Made by a program: the position numbers and the translations under genes
Part shown: piece by piece, positions 52,945 through 62,068 of the stretch
Numbering within the stretch: the first letter of the stretch is position 1
Layout of the letters: the number at the start of each line of letters is the position of its first letter
The notes under the pieces: generated by a model
What the model saw: only the letters and a program-made list of their open reading frames with translations
The model's database searches: none
What the model was told of the DNA's origin: nothing
Source: Fen-1308 sp035319125
Lineage (GTDB): Bacteria; Nitrospirota; Thermodesulfovibrionia; Thermodesulfovibrionales; Dissulfurispiraceae
Assembly: GCA_035319125.1 (NCBI GenBank)
Contig: DATHDG010000014.1
Location: forward strand, 186,001-250,000
Length of the DNA stretch: 64,000 nt
Direction: 5' to 3'

Positions 52945-53690
52945 TTCACACGCCTGGTTGGTATCCGATATTTCTGAGAGAGATGCTGCTCTTCAAAAGG
53001 AAACTTCTGAGGCTGGGCTACCTTTTTTCTGCTATGGTAGTTCCCATTATCTATCTTATAGTTTTTGGTTTCGGTCTTGGCAAGAGTGTGCGGATAGGCA
53101 GTGGAGATTACATCTCTTTTCTTATCCCAGGCCTTGTGGCCATGAGTTCGATGAACAATTCATATAACTGGGTATCAAGCGCTCTTAATTTGAATAGAAT
53201 TTACTTTAAGACCTTTCAGGTCTTTGTCCAGGCTCCGATAAGATCATCGTCCATAATGATAGGAGAGGTTCTGGCGGGAATGGTGAAAGGCCTTTTTGCT
53301 TCAGTTCTCATAATTGCGGTAGGTATCATTGCATCATCGGCAAAGTTCATCACTTTGCCTTTTATCGTTGCACTGCTGATCAATTGTCTTCTATTTTCAA
53401 GCCTCGGCGTGATTACCGGCATGATTTCAAAGTCGCATGAGGATACCGCAACTTACACGAACTTTTTCATAATGCCGATGGCTTTTTTCAGCGGAACTTT
53501 CTTCCCTGTAGACCGCATGCCGGTGGTAGCGAAATATCTCATGTATGCGGTTCCGCTGACCCATACCAATATTCTGATCAGAAAGATGGCCTTCGATTCT
53601 GCGGCGATGGTTTCTTTAGCAATTCTCGTGCTGTACGCTGCAGCTTTCTTTTCATGCGGGACATATCTGATAAGGAATTACAGTGAATAG
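52941..53690 (+). CDS. ABC-2 exporter permease
   Basis: A 249-residue ABC-2 membrane protein with six helices. It shows PGLVAMSSMNNSYNWVSSALNLNRIYFKTFQVFVQAPIRSSSIMIGEVL and the late FIMPMAFFSGTFFPVDRMPVVAKYLMYAVPLTHTNIL, which match the DrrB/NodJ group. It pairs with the preceding ATPase. NodJ-like members export oligosaccharides or other molecules, so the substrate is open. Confidence 0.9.
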   Translation: MIHTPGWYPIFLREMLLFKRKLLRLGYLFSAMVVPIIYLIVFGFGLGKSVRIGSGDYISFLIPGLVAMSSMNNSYNWVSSALNLNRIYFKTFQVFVQAPIRSSSIMIGEVLAGMVKGLFASVLIIAVGIIASSAKFITLPFIVALLINCLLFSSLGVITGMISKSHEDTATYTNFFIMPMAFFSGTFFPVDRMPVVAKYLMYAVPLTHTNILIRKMAFDSAAMVSLAILVLYAAAFFSCGTYLIRNYSE

Positions 53691-53740
53691 GCCGCTGCAG
53701 GTGAATTGCGCGGAGAAGACCGGTAGCATAGGCAACCTTC

Positions 53741-54250
53741 TTATAGTGCGTTTGGGTTAAATGAAAGATATTTGTTAATTTCGCACTCAAAATGGCCACT
53801 GAAATTGCCACTGCCAAGAAATTGCCTTATCTCTTTTAGGTCCCAGAAGGCTACTTCGTCAATCTCCTGCCGGTTGGGCGAAAATGGTCCGTTATGAATC
53901 ACCTTATATGTGAAAACCATTTCGCTTTCATTAGTATCGGTATAAACATACGAGTATAACGGCGCCATATCGGCCATGTCGATTCCCAGTTCTTCTTTCA
54001 TTTCCCTTGATGCGGCAGACCTTAAGTCTTCTCCGGGGGAGACATGGCCTCCAACCGAGGTGTCCCACTTGCCCGGCTCTATATCCTTGCTCATAGACCT
54101 CTTCTGTAGCAGCATCTGACGGCTGTCGTTGAATACCAGTACATGCACTACCTTGTGCAATAAATGAGGATTTTTGTGAACCTCTGAACGCGGGCGGACA
54201 GACATGACTGATCCTTCCGAGTCTACAATCTCTATGAGTTCATCATCCAT
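53741..54250 (-). CDS. NUDIX hydrolase
   Basis: A 169-residue NUDIX protein. It has the full NUDIX box as GGHVSPGEDLRSAASREMKEELGID (GX5EX7REUXEEXGU), with Mg-binding Glu residues. The N-terminus DDELIEIVDSEG and LLHKVVHVLVFNDSRQMLLQKRSMSKDIEPGKWD resemble the IDI-like/YfcD group, which hydrolyse nucleotide sugars or similar. Substrate is unknown. It stands alone on the minus strand between two plus-strand genes. Confidence 0.9.
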   Translation of the reverse strand: MDDELIEIVDSEGSVMSVRPRSEVHKNPHLLHKVVHVLVFNDSRQMLLQKRSMSKDIEPGKWDTSVGGHVSPGEDLRSAASREMKEELGIDMADMAPLYSYVYTDTNESEMVFTYKVIHNGPFSPNRQEIDEVAFWDLKEIRQFLGSGNFSGHFECEINKYLSFNPNAL

Positions 54251-54310
54251 TAAGATACATTATCAAACGATGGAATGCTGCGTAAAGAAAGTATGATAGA
54301 ATATTAGCCA

Positions 54311-54763
54311 ATGAAAGATGCGGCTGGTTTTCTTTCAAAGGCTTTAGCGACTGTTTTTTATCTTGGCTTTATCCCTATTGCCCCGGGAACCTTCGGGACG
54401 CTTGCAGCAATGATATTAATATGGACGGTCAGGCCGTCACCTGCATGGCAGCTTGTTATTTTGCTTGTGTCTCTGCTGGTCGGCATCAAGGTTTCAGGCA
54501 TCGCTGAAATGGCTTTCGGAGAAAAGGACTGCAGGCATATCGTGGTCGATGAATTTGTCGGGTATCTCTGCTCAATTATATTCCTACCTCTTACGCCTTC
54601 ATATATGGTAGCTGCCTTTTTATTATTTCGCGTTTTCGATATAATCAAGCCGTCACCCATACGCCTGATCGAGCAGATTGGCGGGGGCGCCGGCATAATG
54701 CTTGACGATGTGGTTGCCGGCTTGATTGCTAATGTATTGCTTCAGGTTGTGCATGTGATATAA
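54311..54763 (+). CDS. pgpA: Phosphatidylglycerophosphatase A
   Basis: A 150-residue membrane enzyme that dephosphorylates phosphatidylglycerol phosphate. It shows FYLGFIPIAPGTFGTLAAM at the N-terminus, the EFVGYLCSII acidic segment after DCRHIVVD, FRVFDIIKPSPIRLIEQ and the C-terminal MLDDVVAGLIANV. All are family motifs. No RBS was clear. thpR begins 19 bases later. Confidence 0.93.
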   Translation: MKDAAGFLSKALATVFYLGFIPIAPGTFGTLAAMILIWTVRPSPAWQLVILLVSLLVGIKVSGIAEMAFGEKDCRHIVVDEFVGYLCSIIFLPLTPSYMVAAFLLFRVFDIIKPSPIRLIEQIGGGAGIMLDDVVAGLIANVLLQVVHVI

Positions 54764-54782
54764 CGCCCTTAGACTTATAATC

Positions 54783-55349
54783 ATGAGATCTTTTATCGCT
54801 ATAGAGATTCCGGAATCCGTCAGAGTTGCCCTCAAGGATGTTATAAAGATAATGGCTGTCGACTCAGGGGGTGTAAGATGGGTTCAGCCTGCGAATATCC
54901 ATTTAACATTGAAGTTTCTCGGAGAAGTGCGTGACGATATCGTACCGGAGATCGCATGCAGGCTAGAACTTATTGGAAAGAATCACAGTCCGTTTGAGAT
55001 AGAGGCTTCCGGTGCAGGTGCATTCCCAAGCCTGCGTGATCCGAATGTAATATGGGTCGGGCTGGGCAGATCCGGGCAGCTGGAGGCGCTGGTCGAAGAT
55101 ATTGAGAAATCTCTCGCTGAAATAGGATTTCAACGTGAGCATAAAAGCTTTTCGCCACACCTCACTATCGGAAGGGTAAAGGAAAAGAGAGGCATCAATT
55201 CTATCATTAAGATGCTGGCTACATATAATGAGACCTTTTTTGGTAGTATAGAAGTGCGCGAAATCTTGTTGATGAAAAGCATACTGAAAGCTTCAGGAGC
55301 AGAGTATTCAAAGATTGCTTCATGCAGGCTTCATCAAGTTAATTCATAA
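54783..55349 (+). CDS. thpR: RNA 2',3'-cyclic phosphodiesterase
   Basis: A 188-residue 2H phosphoesterase. The two HxTx motifs are visible as HLTLKFLGE and HLTIGRVKE. The N-terminus RSFIAIEIPESVRVAL is typical. ThpR opens 2',3'-cyclic phosphate ends of RNA. It lies directly before recA, in a tight operon order that I recognise from related genomes (pgpA, thpR, recA). Confidence 0.93.
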   Translation: MRSFIAIEIPESVRVALKDVIKIMAVDSGGVRWVQPANIHLTLKFLGEVRDDIVPEIACRLELIGKNHSPFEIEASGAGAFPSLRDPNVIWVGLGRSGQLEALVEDIEKSLAEIGFQREHKSFSPHLTIGRVKEKRGINSIIKMLATYNETFFGSIEVREILLMKSILKASGAEYSKIASCRLHQVNS

Positions 55350-55362
55350 GGAGGAAGACATA

Positions 55363-56385
55363 ATGAATAAGGATAAACTCAAGGCCCTGGAAATGGCTAT
55401 TTCCCAGATTGAGAGGAGCTTTGGGAAAGGCTCCATCATGCGTCTGGGATCCGGTGAGGTGGCTGAGGGTGTTCAGGCAATACCGACGGGTTCTCTCACG
55501 CTTGATATTGCGACTGGGATAGGAGGGTTTCCCAGGGGCAGGGTAGTTGAGATATATGGACCTGAATCATCAGGCAAGACTACGCTTGCGCTTAATGCCA
55601 TTGCTCAGGCACAAAAGTCTGGCGGTGTGGCGGCATTCATCGACGCTGAACATGCATTGGATGTCAATTATGCAGCTAAACTGGGTGTCAACATCGAGGA
55701 CCTTCTGGTGTCTCAGCCGGATACAGGTGAACAGGCGCTTGAAGTGGCAGAAACACTTGTCCGAAGCGGAGCTATAGATATAGTGGTCGTAGACTCGGTT
55801 GCAGCTTTGGTGCCGAAGGCGGAAATAGAGGGCGAGATGGGAGATGCCCATATGGGATTGCAGGCCAGGCTTATGAGTCAGGCTCTCAGGAAGCTGACGG
55901 CTGCAATATCCAAATCGCTGACAACGGTAATATTCATAAACCAGATAAGAATGAAAATCGGGGTTATGTTTGGAAATCCTGAAACAACGACCGGCGGAAC
56001 AGCTCTGAAATTCTATTCTTCTATGAGACTTGATATAAGGAAGATTGATAATCTCAAGGACGGACAAGAGACAATAGGGGGCAGGGTAAGGGTAAAGATA
56101 GTAAAGAATAAAGTTGCGCCTCCGTTCAGACAGGCTGAGTTTGATATTTATTTCAACGAGGGGATATCAAGGGTCGGCGAGATCATTGATCTGGGCGTTG
56201 AGAAGAATATTGTAGAAAAATCGGGTGCCTGGTATAGCTATGCTGGCAATAGGATAGGACAGGGCAGGGAGAATGTCAGAGAATTTCTCAAGAATAATCC
56301 TGAAACTGCACGCGAAATAGAGCAGAAAATAGTAGAGGTTTATGGGCTTAGGGCTGGTGCAGCAGGCGAATCAAAAACTAAATAG
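55363..56385 (+). CDS. recA: Recombinase RecA
   Basis: A 340-residue RecA. It shows AISQIERSFGKGSIMRLG, Walker A GPESSGKTTLALNAIAQAQ, the FIDAEHALDVNYAAKLGV region, Walker B IDIVVVDSVAALVPKAEIEGEMGD, and the DNA-binding loop FINQIRMKIGVMFGNPETTTGG. ATG 55363 has AAGGAGGA upstream; the longest frame from 55315 overlaps thpR and is not used. No SOS box could be recognised upstream because the gene lies within an operon. recX follows after 43 bases. Confidence 0.97.
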   Translation: MNKDKLKALEMAISQIERSFGKGSIMRLGSGEVAEGVQAIPTGSLTLDIATGIGGFPRGRVVEIYGPESSGKTTLALNAIAQAQKSGGVAAFIDAEHALDVNYAAKLGVNIEDLLVSQPDTGEQALEVAETLVRSGAIDIVVVDSVAALVPKAEIEGEMGDAHMGLQARLMSQALRKLTAAISKSLTTVIFINQIRMKIGVMFGNPETTTGGTALKFYSSMRLDIRKIDNLKDGQETIGGRVRVKIVKNKVAPPFRQAEFDIYFNEGISRVGEIIDLGVEKNIVEKSGAWYSYAGNRIGQGRENVREFLKNNPETAREIEQKIVEVYGLRAGAAGESKTK

Positions 56386-56428
56386 GTATTTGATATAGAG
56401 TGTACTATTGGGACTTGAGGTCTAATAG

Positions 56429-56914
56429 TTGGAAAGCTTTAATGACGATTATCAGAAGGCTTTGCGGTATGCATTTCTACTGCTTAGATATCGTGACAGA
56501 AGTGAAAACGAAATTGTCCAGAGGCTTAAGAGAAAGGGATTCTCTGAAGATACAGGTAGAAGCATTGGAATTTATTTGAAGGAACGGGGATTTATAGACG
56601 ACGTCAGGCTTGCAGAGGCGCTTAAGAAGGCGGCTGTTGAGCAAAAACACTTAGGCAGAAGAGGAGTTCTGCATTATATGCTTTTAAGGGGTATTCCGAG
56701 TGAGCTCATAGATCGCATTGCAGGAAATGACGATGAATACCTGGAAAGTGCCTGTGCTTTTATCGATAAGAAAGCTAAGCAAATACGCGGACTTGAACGC
56801 ATTGATATGAAAAAGAGGCTATGGGCCGCACTGGTAAGAAAAGGCTTCGCAACAGAGATCATAAAGCGTGCAATGAAGTTACATTTCGATAACGAGGAAA
56901 TATCTGAAGAATAA
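56429..56914 (+). CDS. recX: Regulatory protein RecX
   Basis: A 161-residue three-helix-repeat RecX that inhibits RecA filament growth. It shows YAFLLLRYRDRSENEIVQRLKRKGFSEDTGRSIGIYLKERGFIDDVRLAEALKKAA and a final VRKGFATEIIKRAM repeat. The start is TTG 56429 with GAGG about 8 bases upstream, in the normal place after recA. Confidence 0.9.
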   Translation: MESFNDDYQKALRYAFLLLRYRDRSENEIVQRLKRKGFSEDTGRSIGIYLKERGFIDDVRLAEALKKAAVEQKHLGRRGVLHYMLLRGIPSELIDRIAGNDDEYLESACAFIDKKAKQIRGLERIDMKKRLWAALVRKGFATEIIKRAMKLHFDNEEISEE

Positions 56915-56939
56915 AAATATGAGACAGGAGGGTGATAGT

Positions 56940-57278
56940 ATGATGAAAATTTTGATGGTCGTATTATGTTTGACTGCATTGGTGCTAATCGGATGTTCTT
57001 CATCACAGATCAAATACACTCAGGACGAGATTAAAGATTATCCTGTAGAAATGCAGGAACACATAATAAAGGGTGAAGTTATCCCCGGAATGACCCCTAC
57101 TCAGGTGCGCTATGCATGGGGTGCGCCCGACGAAGTCAGGCTGTCTACTTCGGTCGATGGAAGGCCTCAGGAACTTTGGACATATTCTTCTACGATGGGC
57201 ATGTTTAAAACGAGACTTACATTCATCGACGGCAAGCTGACTTCTATCGTGAGCTCAGAGCCAGGCAGGGTGAAGTAG
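56940..57278 (+). CDS. Small BamE/SmpA-like lipoprotein
   Basis: A 112-residue exported protein with a signal sequence ending in lipobox LIGC. The mature part holds PGMTPTQVRYAWGAPDEVRLS and an ELWTYSSTMGMFKTRLTFIDGKLTSI segment, the pattern of BamE/SmpA-like folds. BamE is a partner of the outer-membrane assembly complex, but many small paralogues share this fold. AGGAGGG lies before ATG 56940. It lies between recX and alaS on the same strand. Confidence 0.78.
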   Translation: MMKILMVVLCLTALVLIGCSSSQIKYTQDEIKDYPVEMQEHIIKGEVIPGMTPTQVRYAWGAPDEVRLSTSVDGRPQELWTYSSTMGMFKTRLTFIDGKLTSIVSSEPGRVK

Positions 57279-57289
57279 ACAGAGGACAT

Positions 57290-59914
57290 ATGAAAGGTTC
57301 AGAAATCAGAAACACATTCCTTGATTTCTTCAAATCCAAGGGGCATGAAGTAATTAGAAGTTCTTCTCTTATACCTCGAAATGATCCGACTCTGCTTTTT
57401 ACAAATGCGGGCATGGTACAGTTCAAGTCTATATTTCTGGGAGAGGAAAAAAGGCTTTATACGCGGGCTACCACATCCCAGAAATGCATGCGGGCCGGCG
57501 GTAAACATAGCGACCTTGAAAATGTTGGTCATACGGCGCGCCACCACACTTTTTTTGAGATGCTCGGCAACTTTTCCTTCGGTGACTATTTTAAGAGAGA
57601 TGCGATTATATTCGCTTGGGAACTTCTGACCGAAAGATTTGGACTTCCGAAAGACAGGTTATGGGTTACTGTTTATCAGGACGACGATGATGCAGCCAAT
57701 CTGTGGCCTGAACTCACCGGAATACACCCGGAAAGGGTTGTAAGACTTGGAGCAAAGGATAACTTCTGGCAAATGGGCGATACAGGCCCTTGCGGTCCAT
57801 GCTCAGAAATAATTATTGATCAGGGGGCGGACGTCGGTTGCGGCGGCGCTGATTGTAAAGTTGGGTGTGACTGCGACCGGTTCCTTGAATTGTGGAACTT
57901 AGTCTTTATGCAGTTCAATCGTGATGAATCAGGTGCACTGACACCGCTTCCGAAGCCCAGCATTGATACAGGCATGGGGCTTGAGCGCATATCAGCAGTG
58001 CTTCAGGGCAAGCACAATAATTTTGATACGGACATTTTCGCTCCAATTATCTCTGCGATCAGTACAATGTCAAGTGCTGCTTATGGAAAGAACGCAGACT
58101 CGGATGTATCGATCAGGGTCATCGCTGACCATCTAAGAGCTATATCATTTCTGCTTGCTGAGGGACTGATGCCGGCCAACGACGGTAGGGGATACGTTTT
58201 GAGGCGTATCATTCGAAGAGCTGCAAGACATGCCAAACTTCTTGGTTTTACAGAACCGGTCCTCTTCAAACTTATGGGTTCAGTTGCCGATTCCATGGGA
58301 GATATTTATCCGGAACTTGTGCATGAGCGGGAAAGGTCATCAAAGGTGCTTTTCTTTGAAGAAGAGCGTTTCACAAGGACTCTTGATCAGGGCATGCACA
58401 TTTTGGATGATGTGATAATTAAGCTCAAACAGTCTGGTGGAAAGGTAATACCTGGCGAAGATCTTTTCAGGCTTTACGATACATTCGGCTTTCCACTTGA
58501 TCTGGCTAGAGACATTGCAATGGACAATCATCTGCATCTGGATGAAGATGGCTTCAACAGAGAAATGCAACTACAGCGAGAAAGAGCCAGAGCCTCTTGG
58601 GTCGGGGAAGAAGACGCGATAGCGACTATATACAAGGAACTGGCTTCAGAAATTGGAGAGACACATTTTACAGGTTACGATTTATTGGAGTCTGAATCTA
58701 TAATCAAGGCTATTCTCAAAAATGGCAAGGTAGTGACAGAAGCTATAGCCGGAGATGAAGTAGAACTATTCCTTGATAAAACGCCCTTTTATGGAGAATC
58801 TGGCGGACAGGTTGGAGACGCAGGTTCTATTTTTGGTATTTCCTCTGAAATTGAAGTAAAAGATACTAAGAAAGAAGCCGGCTTAAACGCGCATATTGCC
58901 ATTATACAGAGTGGCTCTGTCAAGGTGTGGGACAAAGTGAAGTGTATAGTGGACAAGAGCGCCCGGATAGCTATTGCCCGAAATCATACGGCGACTCATA
59001 TCCTGCACGCGGCTCTACGTTCAGTGCTGGGAGAGCATGTCAAGCAAGCTGGATCTTATGTCTCAGCCGAACGCTTGCGTTTTGACTTCTCGCATTTTTA
59101 CCAGGTCGATAAGACCGAGCTTGATGCCATCGAAGACATTGTAAATTCAGAGATCCTTGATAATAAGCCTGTCGATACTGAAGTGTCTGACATTCATACG
59201 GCATTGAAATCTGGAGTTACGGCTCTTTTTGGTGAGAAATACGGCGATACAGTGCGGATTGTCAAAGTGCCCGGGTTTAGTGCTGAGTTGTGTGGAGGTA
59301 CTCACTGCAAAAATACCGGGGATGTCGGGTTATTCACAGTTGTATCTGAGAGCAGTGTAGCTTCTGGAATAAGAAGAATCGAGGCCTTTACAGGAAGGTC
59401 AGCCTTTGATTATCTGAGACAGAAGCGTGATGAGCTTAAACAGGTTTCAGATATCTTGAAGACCGACAGACCATCTGAGAGAATCGAGAAGGTTATGTCA
59501 GATATGAAGGAAAAGGACAAGGAGATAGAAGCGCTTAAGGGAAAGCTCTCTTCCCATAGTTCTTCTTCGCTCCTTGAACTTATGCGTGATGTCAATGGCG
59601 TAAAGGTGCTTTCATGCAGGGTCGATAACTTAGAGCAGAAAGATCTGCGCGTGCTGGCTGATAATGTTAGGGATCGTCTCGGGTCCGGAATCATTGTCAT
59701 AGCGTCTGCAAATGACGGTCAGGCTTCGATAGTTGCGATGGTGACAAAAGATCTGACAAAGCAATACAGCGCAGGCGAGATTTTGAAAAATGTTGCGGCG
59801 CTTGCCGGAGGCAGGGGTGGCGGCAAGCCTGACATGGCTCAAGGCGGGACAAAGGATCTGGAAAAGCTGGACAGTGCACTTGAATATGTCTATGCTTTAG
59901 TCAAGAACAAGTAA
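57290..59914 (+). CDS. alaS: Alanyl-tRNA synthetase
   Basis: An 874-residue class II synthetase. Seen: RNTFLDFFKSKGHEVIRSSSLIPRNDPTLLFTNAGMVQFKSIFLGEEKR, CMRAGGKHSDLENVGHTARHHTFFEMLGNFSFGDYFKRDAI, the editing motif HTATHILHAALRSVLGEHVKQAG with its zinc His, and the C-terminal FSAELCGGTHCKNTGDVGLF. The tail has the C-Ala domain. Length is that of E. coli AlaRS (876). Between it and the next gene lies a hairpin at 59913. Confidence 0.97.
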   Translation: MKGSEIRNTFLDFFKSKGHEVIRSSSLIPRNDPTLLFTNAGMVQFKSIFLGEEKRLYTRATTSQKCMRAGGKHSDLENVGHTARHHTFFEMLGNFSFGDYFKRDAIIFAWELLTERFGLPKDRLWVTVYQDDDDAANLWPELTGIHPERVVRLGAKDNFWQMGDTGPCGPCSEIIIDQGADVGCGGADCKVGCDCDRFLELWNLVFMQFNRDESGALTPLPKPSIDTGMGLERISAVLQGKHNNFDTDIFAPIISAISTMSSAAYGKNADSDVSIRVIADHLRAISFLLAEGLMPANDGRGYVLRRIIRRAARHAKLLGFTEPVLFKLMGSVADSMGDIYPELVHERERSSKVLFFEEERFTRTLDQGMHILDDVIIKLKQSGGKVIPGEDLFRLYDTFGFPLDLARDIAMDNHLHLDEDGFNREMQLQRERARASWVGEEDAIATIYKELASEIGETHFTGYDLLESESIIKAILKNGKVVTEAIAGDEVELFLDKTPFYGESGGQVGDAGSIFGISSEIEVKDTKKEAGLNAHIAIIQSGSVKVWDKVKCIVDKSARIAIARNHTATHILHAALRSVLGEHVKQAGSYVSAERLRFDFSHFYQVDKTELDAIEDIVNSEILDNKPVDTEVSDIHTALKSGVTALFGEKYGDTVRIVKVPGFSAELCGGTHCKNTGDVGLFTVVSESSVASGIRRIEAFTGRSAFDYLRQKRDELKQVSDILKTDRPSERIEKVMSDMKEKDKEIEALKGKLSSHSSSSLLELMRDVNGVKVLSCRVDNLEQKDLRVLADNVRDRLGSGIIVIASANDGQASIVAMVTKDLTKQYSAGEILKNVAALAGGRGGGKPDMAQGGTKDLEKLDSALEYVYALVKNK

Positions 59915-59934
59915 GGGCATGTCTCTGTGCCCTT
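59913..59934 (+). repeat. Hairpin between alaS and the phasin gene
   Basis: AAGGGCA (59913-59919) pairs with TGCCCTT (59928-59934) around an 8-base loop. It starts at the alaS stop codon. No T-tract follows, so it is more likely an RNA-stability or processing hairpin than a terminator. Confidence 0.4.
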
Positions 59935-59954
59935 GATGGATAAGGGAGGCACTC

Positions 59955-60278
59955 ATGACTGTATTTGATTTATTGAGAAACGCTGTCCTAGCCGGTTATG
60001 GTGTTCAGGAAAAGATGAAAGATTTTGTGGACGATCTGGTCAAGCGAGGTGAGCTGAGCGAGTCGCAGGGTGCAAAAATAGCAAAAGAATTGTCAGAGAA
60101 GGCTGATAAGACTACTTCTGAATTGAATGAAATGGTAGCCGGAATTATTCCCAAAACTCTGGAAAAAATGAGCATTCCCTCAAAGAGCGAAGTTGACGCG
60201 CTGAACGAGCAAGTTAAGAAATTATCAGAGAGGATCAGCGCTCTTGAGAGCGCACTGGGTCCTAATAAAGCATTTTAG
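59955..60278 (+). CDS. Phasin-like coiled-coil protein
   Basis: A 107-residue, largely helical protein of the phasin/poly(3-hydroxyalkanoate) granule family. It shows DLLRNAVLAGYGVQEKMKDFVDDLVKRGELSESQGAKIAKELSEKADKTTSELN and ends in a heptad coiled coil (VDALNEQVKKLSERISALESAL). AGGGAGG lies upstream of the ATG. Family members bind granules, yet many occur in genomes without PHA synthesis, so the role is unclear here. It overlaps the start of the UbiB gene. Confidence 0.75.
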   Translation: MTVFDLLRNAVLAGYGVQEKMKDFVDDLVKRGELSESQGAKIAKELSEKADKTTSELNEMVAGIIPKTLEKMSIPSKSEVDALNEQVKKLSERISALESALGPNKAF

Positions 60279-61986
60279 CGTTATTTCTGTGGACATTCCT
60301 GGGCTAGCAAGAAGATATCGTTCGGCTCGAAGACTTCAGCAGATTGTCAATGTATTTTTGAAATACGGATTCGGCCAGATCATAGATCAGGCGCATCTTG
60401 GCAGATATATCCCGTTCAAGAATAGGCTAAAGTCATTCGGGGCATGGGCACCGCTTGAAGGATTGACAGCAGCTCAAAGCCTGAGGATGGCTTTTGCGGA
60501 ACTTGGGCCGTCATTCATAAAGCTTGCGCAACTTCTCTCATCTAGGCCGGACCTCATTACCGAGCGGTATGCAAACGAATTTAAGAAATTGCAGGATGAA
60601 GTGCCGCCCTTTCCGGCAAGATCTGTTCGAGAGATAATCGAGCAGGATCTCCACAGGCCTCTGGAAGATATATTTGCGAAGTTCGAAGAAATACCTATTG
60701 CCGCCGCATCAATCGCACAGGTGCACAGAGCTGTTCTTATCGACGGGCGGGGTATTGTTGTTAAAGTGCAAAGGCCGAATATTCGCGAGCATATCGAATC
60801 CGATATACAGATAATGTCGTTTGTATCTGAGCTTCTTGAAAACCATATACCTGAGAGCAGATTTTTCAATCCTGCCGGGATTGTCGATGAATTTTCCCGA
60901 ACTGTTAGAAGGGAATTAAACTTCTCGGAAGAGGCAAGAAACTGTGCAAGATTTCGAAGAATTCTTGGAGATATTGATGGAATTCATATTCCAATAGTAT
61001 ATGGCAATCTGAGTTCTGAGAGGATACTGGTACTTGATTTTATAGATGGCGTCAGGATTGACAATATTCATGAAATCGACAGACTTGGCATTGACAAGAA
61101 GATGCTTGCCCGTCGTGCACTGGATATATATTTCAGGCAGATTCTTGAAGATGGATTCTTTCATGCCGATCCCCATCCCGGCAATATACTGATTGAAGGC
61201 GATGGCACGCTTGCGTTTATTGATTTTGGGATAGTGGGAAGGGTATCTGATGAGCTGAAAGAGATTATTTCAGGAACATTTCTGGCTTTAGTGAAAAAGG
61301 ATTTTGATAATCTTGTTGATCACTATTTGGAGCTAGGGATGTTCTCGGACGATTCAGACATAGAATCTTTCAAACGCGAATTCAAGGCTGATCTGGGCGA
61401 TTTGCTAGAGCCTCTTTATGGTCTAAAGCTTCAGGACATTAGATTTACTGAGTTTATAGATACGGTTACTCGCTTGGCGATCAAATATAAGCTCAGAATA
61501 CCGCCGGATCTGCTGTTGATAGACAAGACGCTAATGCTTCTTGAAAACCTCTGCAGGCAGCTTGATCCGGAAATTGATATTATAGCTGCTTCAGAGCCCT
61601 ATGCAACTAAGCTGGCTGTAAAGTATATGGATCCGTCAAGGATATTCAGCGCCGGCAAAAAGAATCTTAACGAGCTTTCCGATTTGGTGAAGATCTTTCC
61701 AGGACAGATCAAGAAGCTTGTGCGAAAGGCGGTCAGAGACGATTTGCAGATAAAGATGTATCACGTCAATCTTCCGGAGTTTATCAAGGACATGGATAGA
61801 GCCAGTAACCGGATTGCATTTGCGATGGTAGTGAGTGCGATAATATTAAGTTCCGCTATCATGCATGCTGCCGGTGTTGTTCCAACTGTATTCGGGCTCT
61901 CTTTTTTGGGTATAATTACCTTTGCGGTTGCTTTTTTTCTCGGATTTTGGCTCTTAGTTTCGATAATACGTTCGGGCAGGCTCTAA
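60244..61986 (+). CDS. UbiB/ABC1 family atypical kinase
   Basis: A 580-residue UbiB-type protein linked to quinone synthesis. It shows the KxGQ-like motif region AELGPSFIKLAQLLSSRPDLI, the ALAS-like AAASIAQVHRAVL, VVKVQRPNI with the ATP Lys, HADPHPGNILIEGDG and FIDFGIVGR. Two C-terminal membrane helices (about 515-575) anchor it. The start is TTG 60244 within the phasin gene (GAGAGG about 10 bases upstream); GTG 60289, after the phasin stop, is an alternative with no visible RBS. ATPase activity rather than protein phosphorylation is known for the family. Confidence 0.9.
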   Translation: MRAHWVLIKHFSVISVDIPGLARRYRSARRLQQIVNVFLKYGFGQIIDQAHLGRYIPFKNRLKSFGAWAPLEGLTAAQSLRMAFAELGPSFIKLAQLLSSRPDLITERYANEFKKLQDEVPPFPARSVREIIEQDLHRPLEDIFAKFEEIPIAAASIAQVHRAVLIDGRGIVVKVQRPNIREHIESDIQIMSFVSELLENHIPESRFFNPAGIVDEFSRTVRRELNFSEEARNCARFRRILGDIDGIHIPIVYGNLSSERILVLDFIDGVRIDNIHEIDRLGIDKKMLARRALDIYFRQILEDGFFHADPHPGNILIEGDGTLAFIDFGIVGRVSDELKEIISGTFLALVKKDFDNLVDHYLELGMFSDDSDIESFKREFKADLGDLLEPLYGLKLQDIRFTEFIDTVTRLAIKYKLRIPPDLLLIDKTLMLLENLCRQLDPEIDIIAASEPYATKLAVKYMDPSRIFSAGKKNLNELSDLVKIFPGQIKKLVRKAVRDDLQIKMYHVNLPEFIKDMDRASNRIAFAMVVSAIILSSAIMHAAGVVPTVFGLSFLGIITFAVAFFLGFWLLVSIIRSGRL

Positions 61987-62068
61987 TGTATTGTTTTATC
62001 TATTGCTGTAGTTTCTAGTGATGCGGCGGGTTGTTAAGCCGTAGAATATTTAAGCGAAGGAGGGACAG

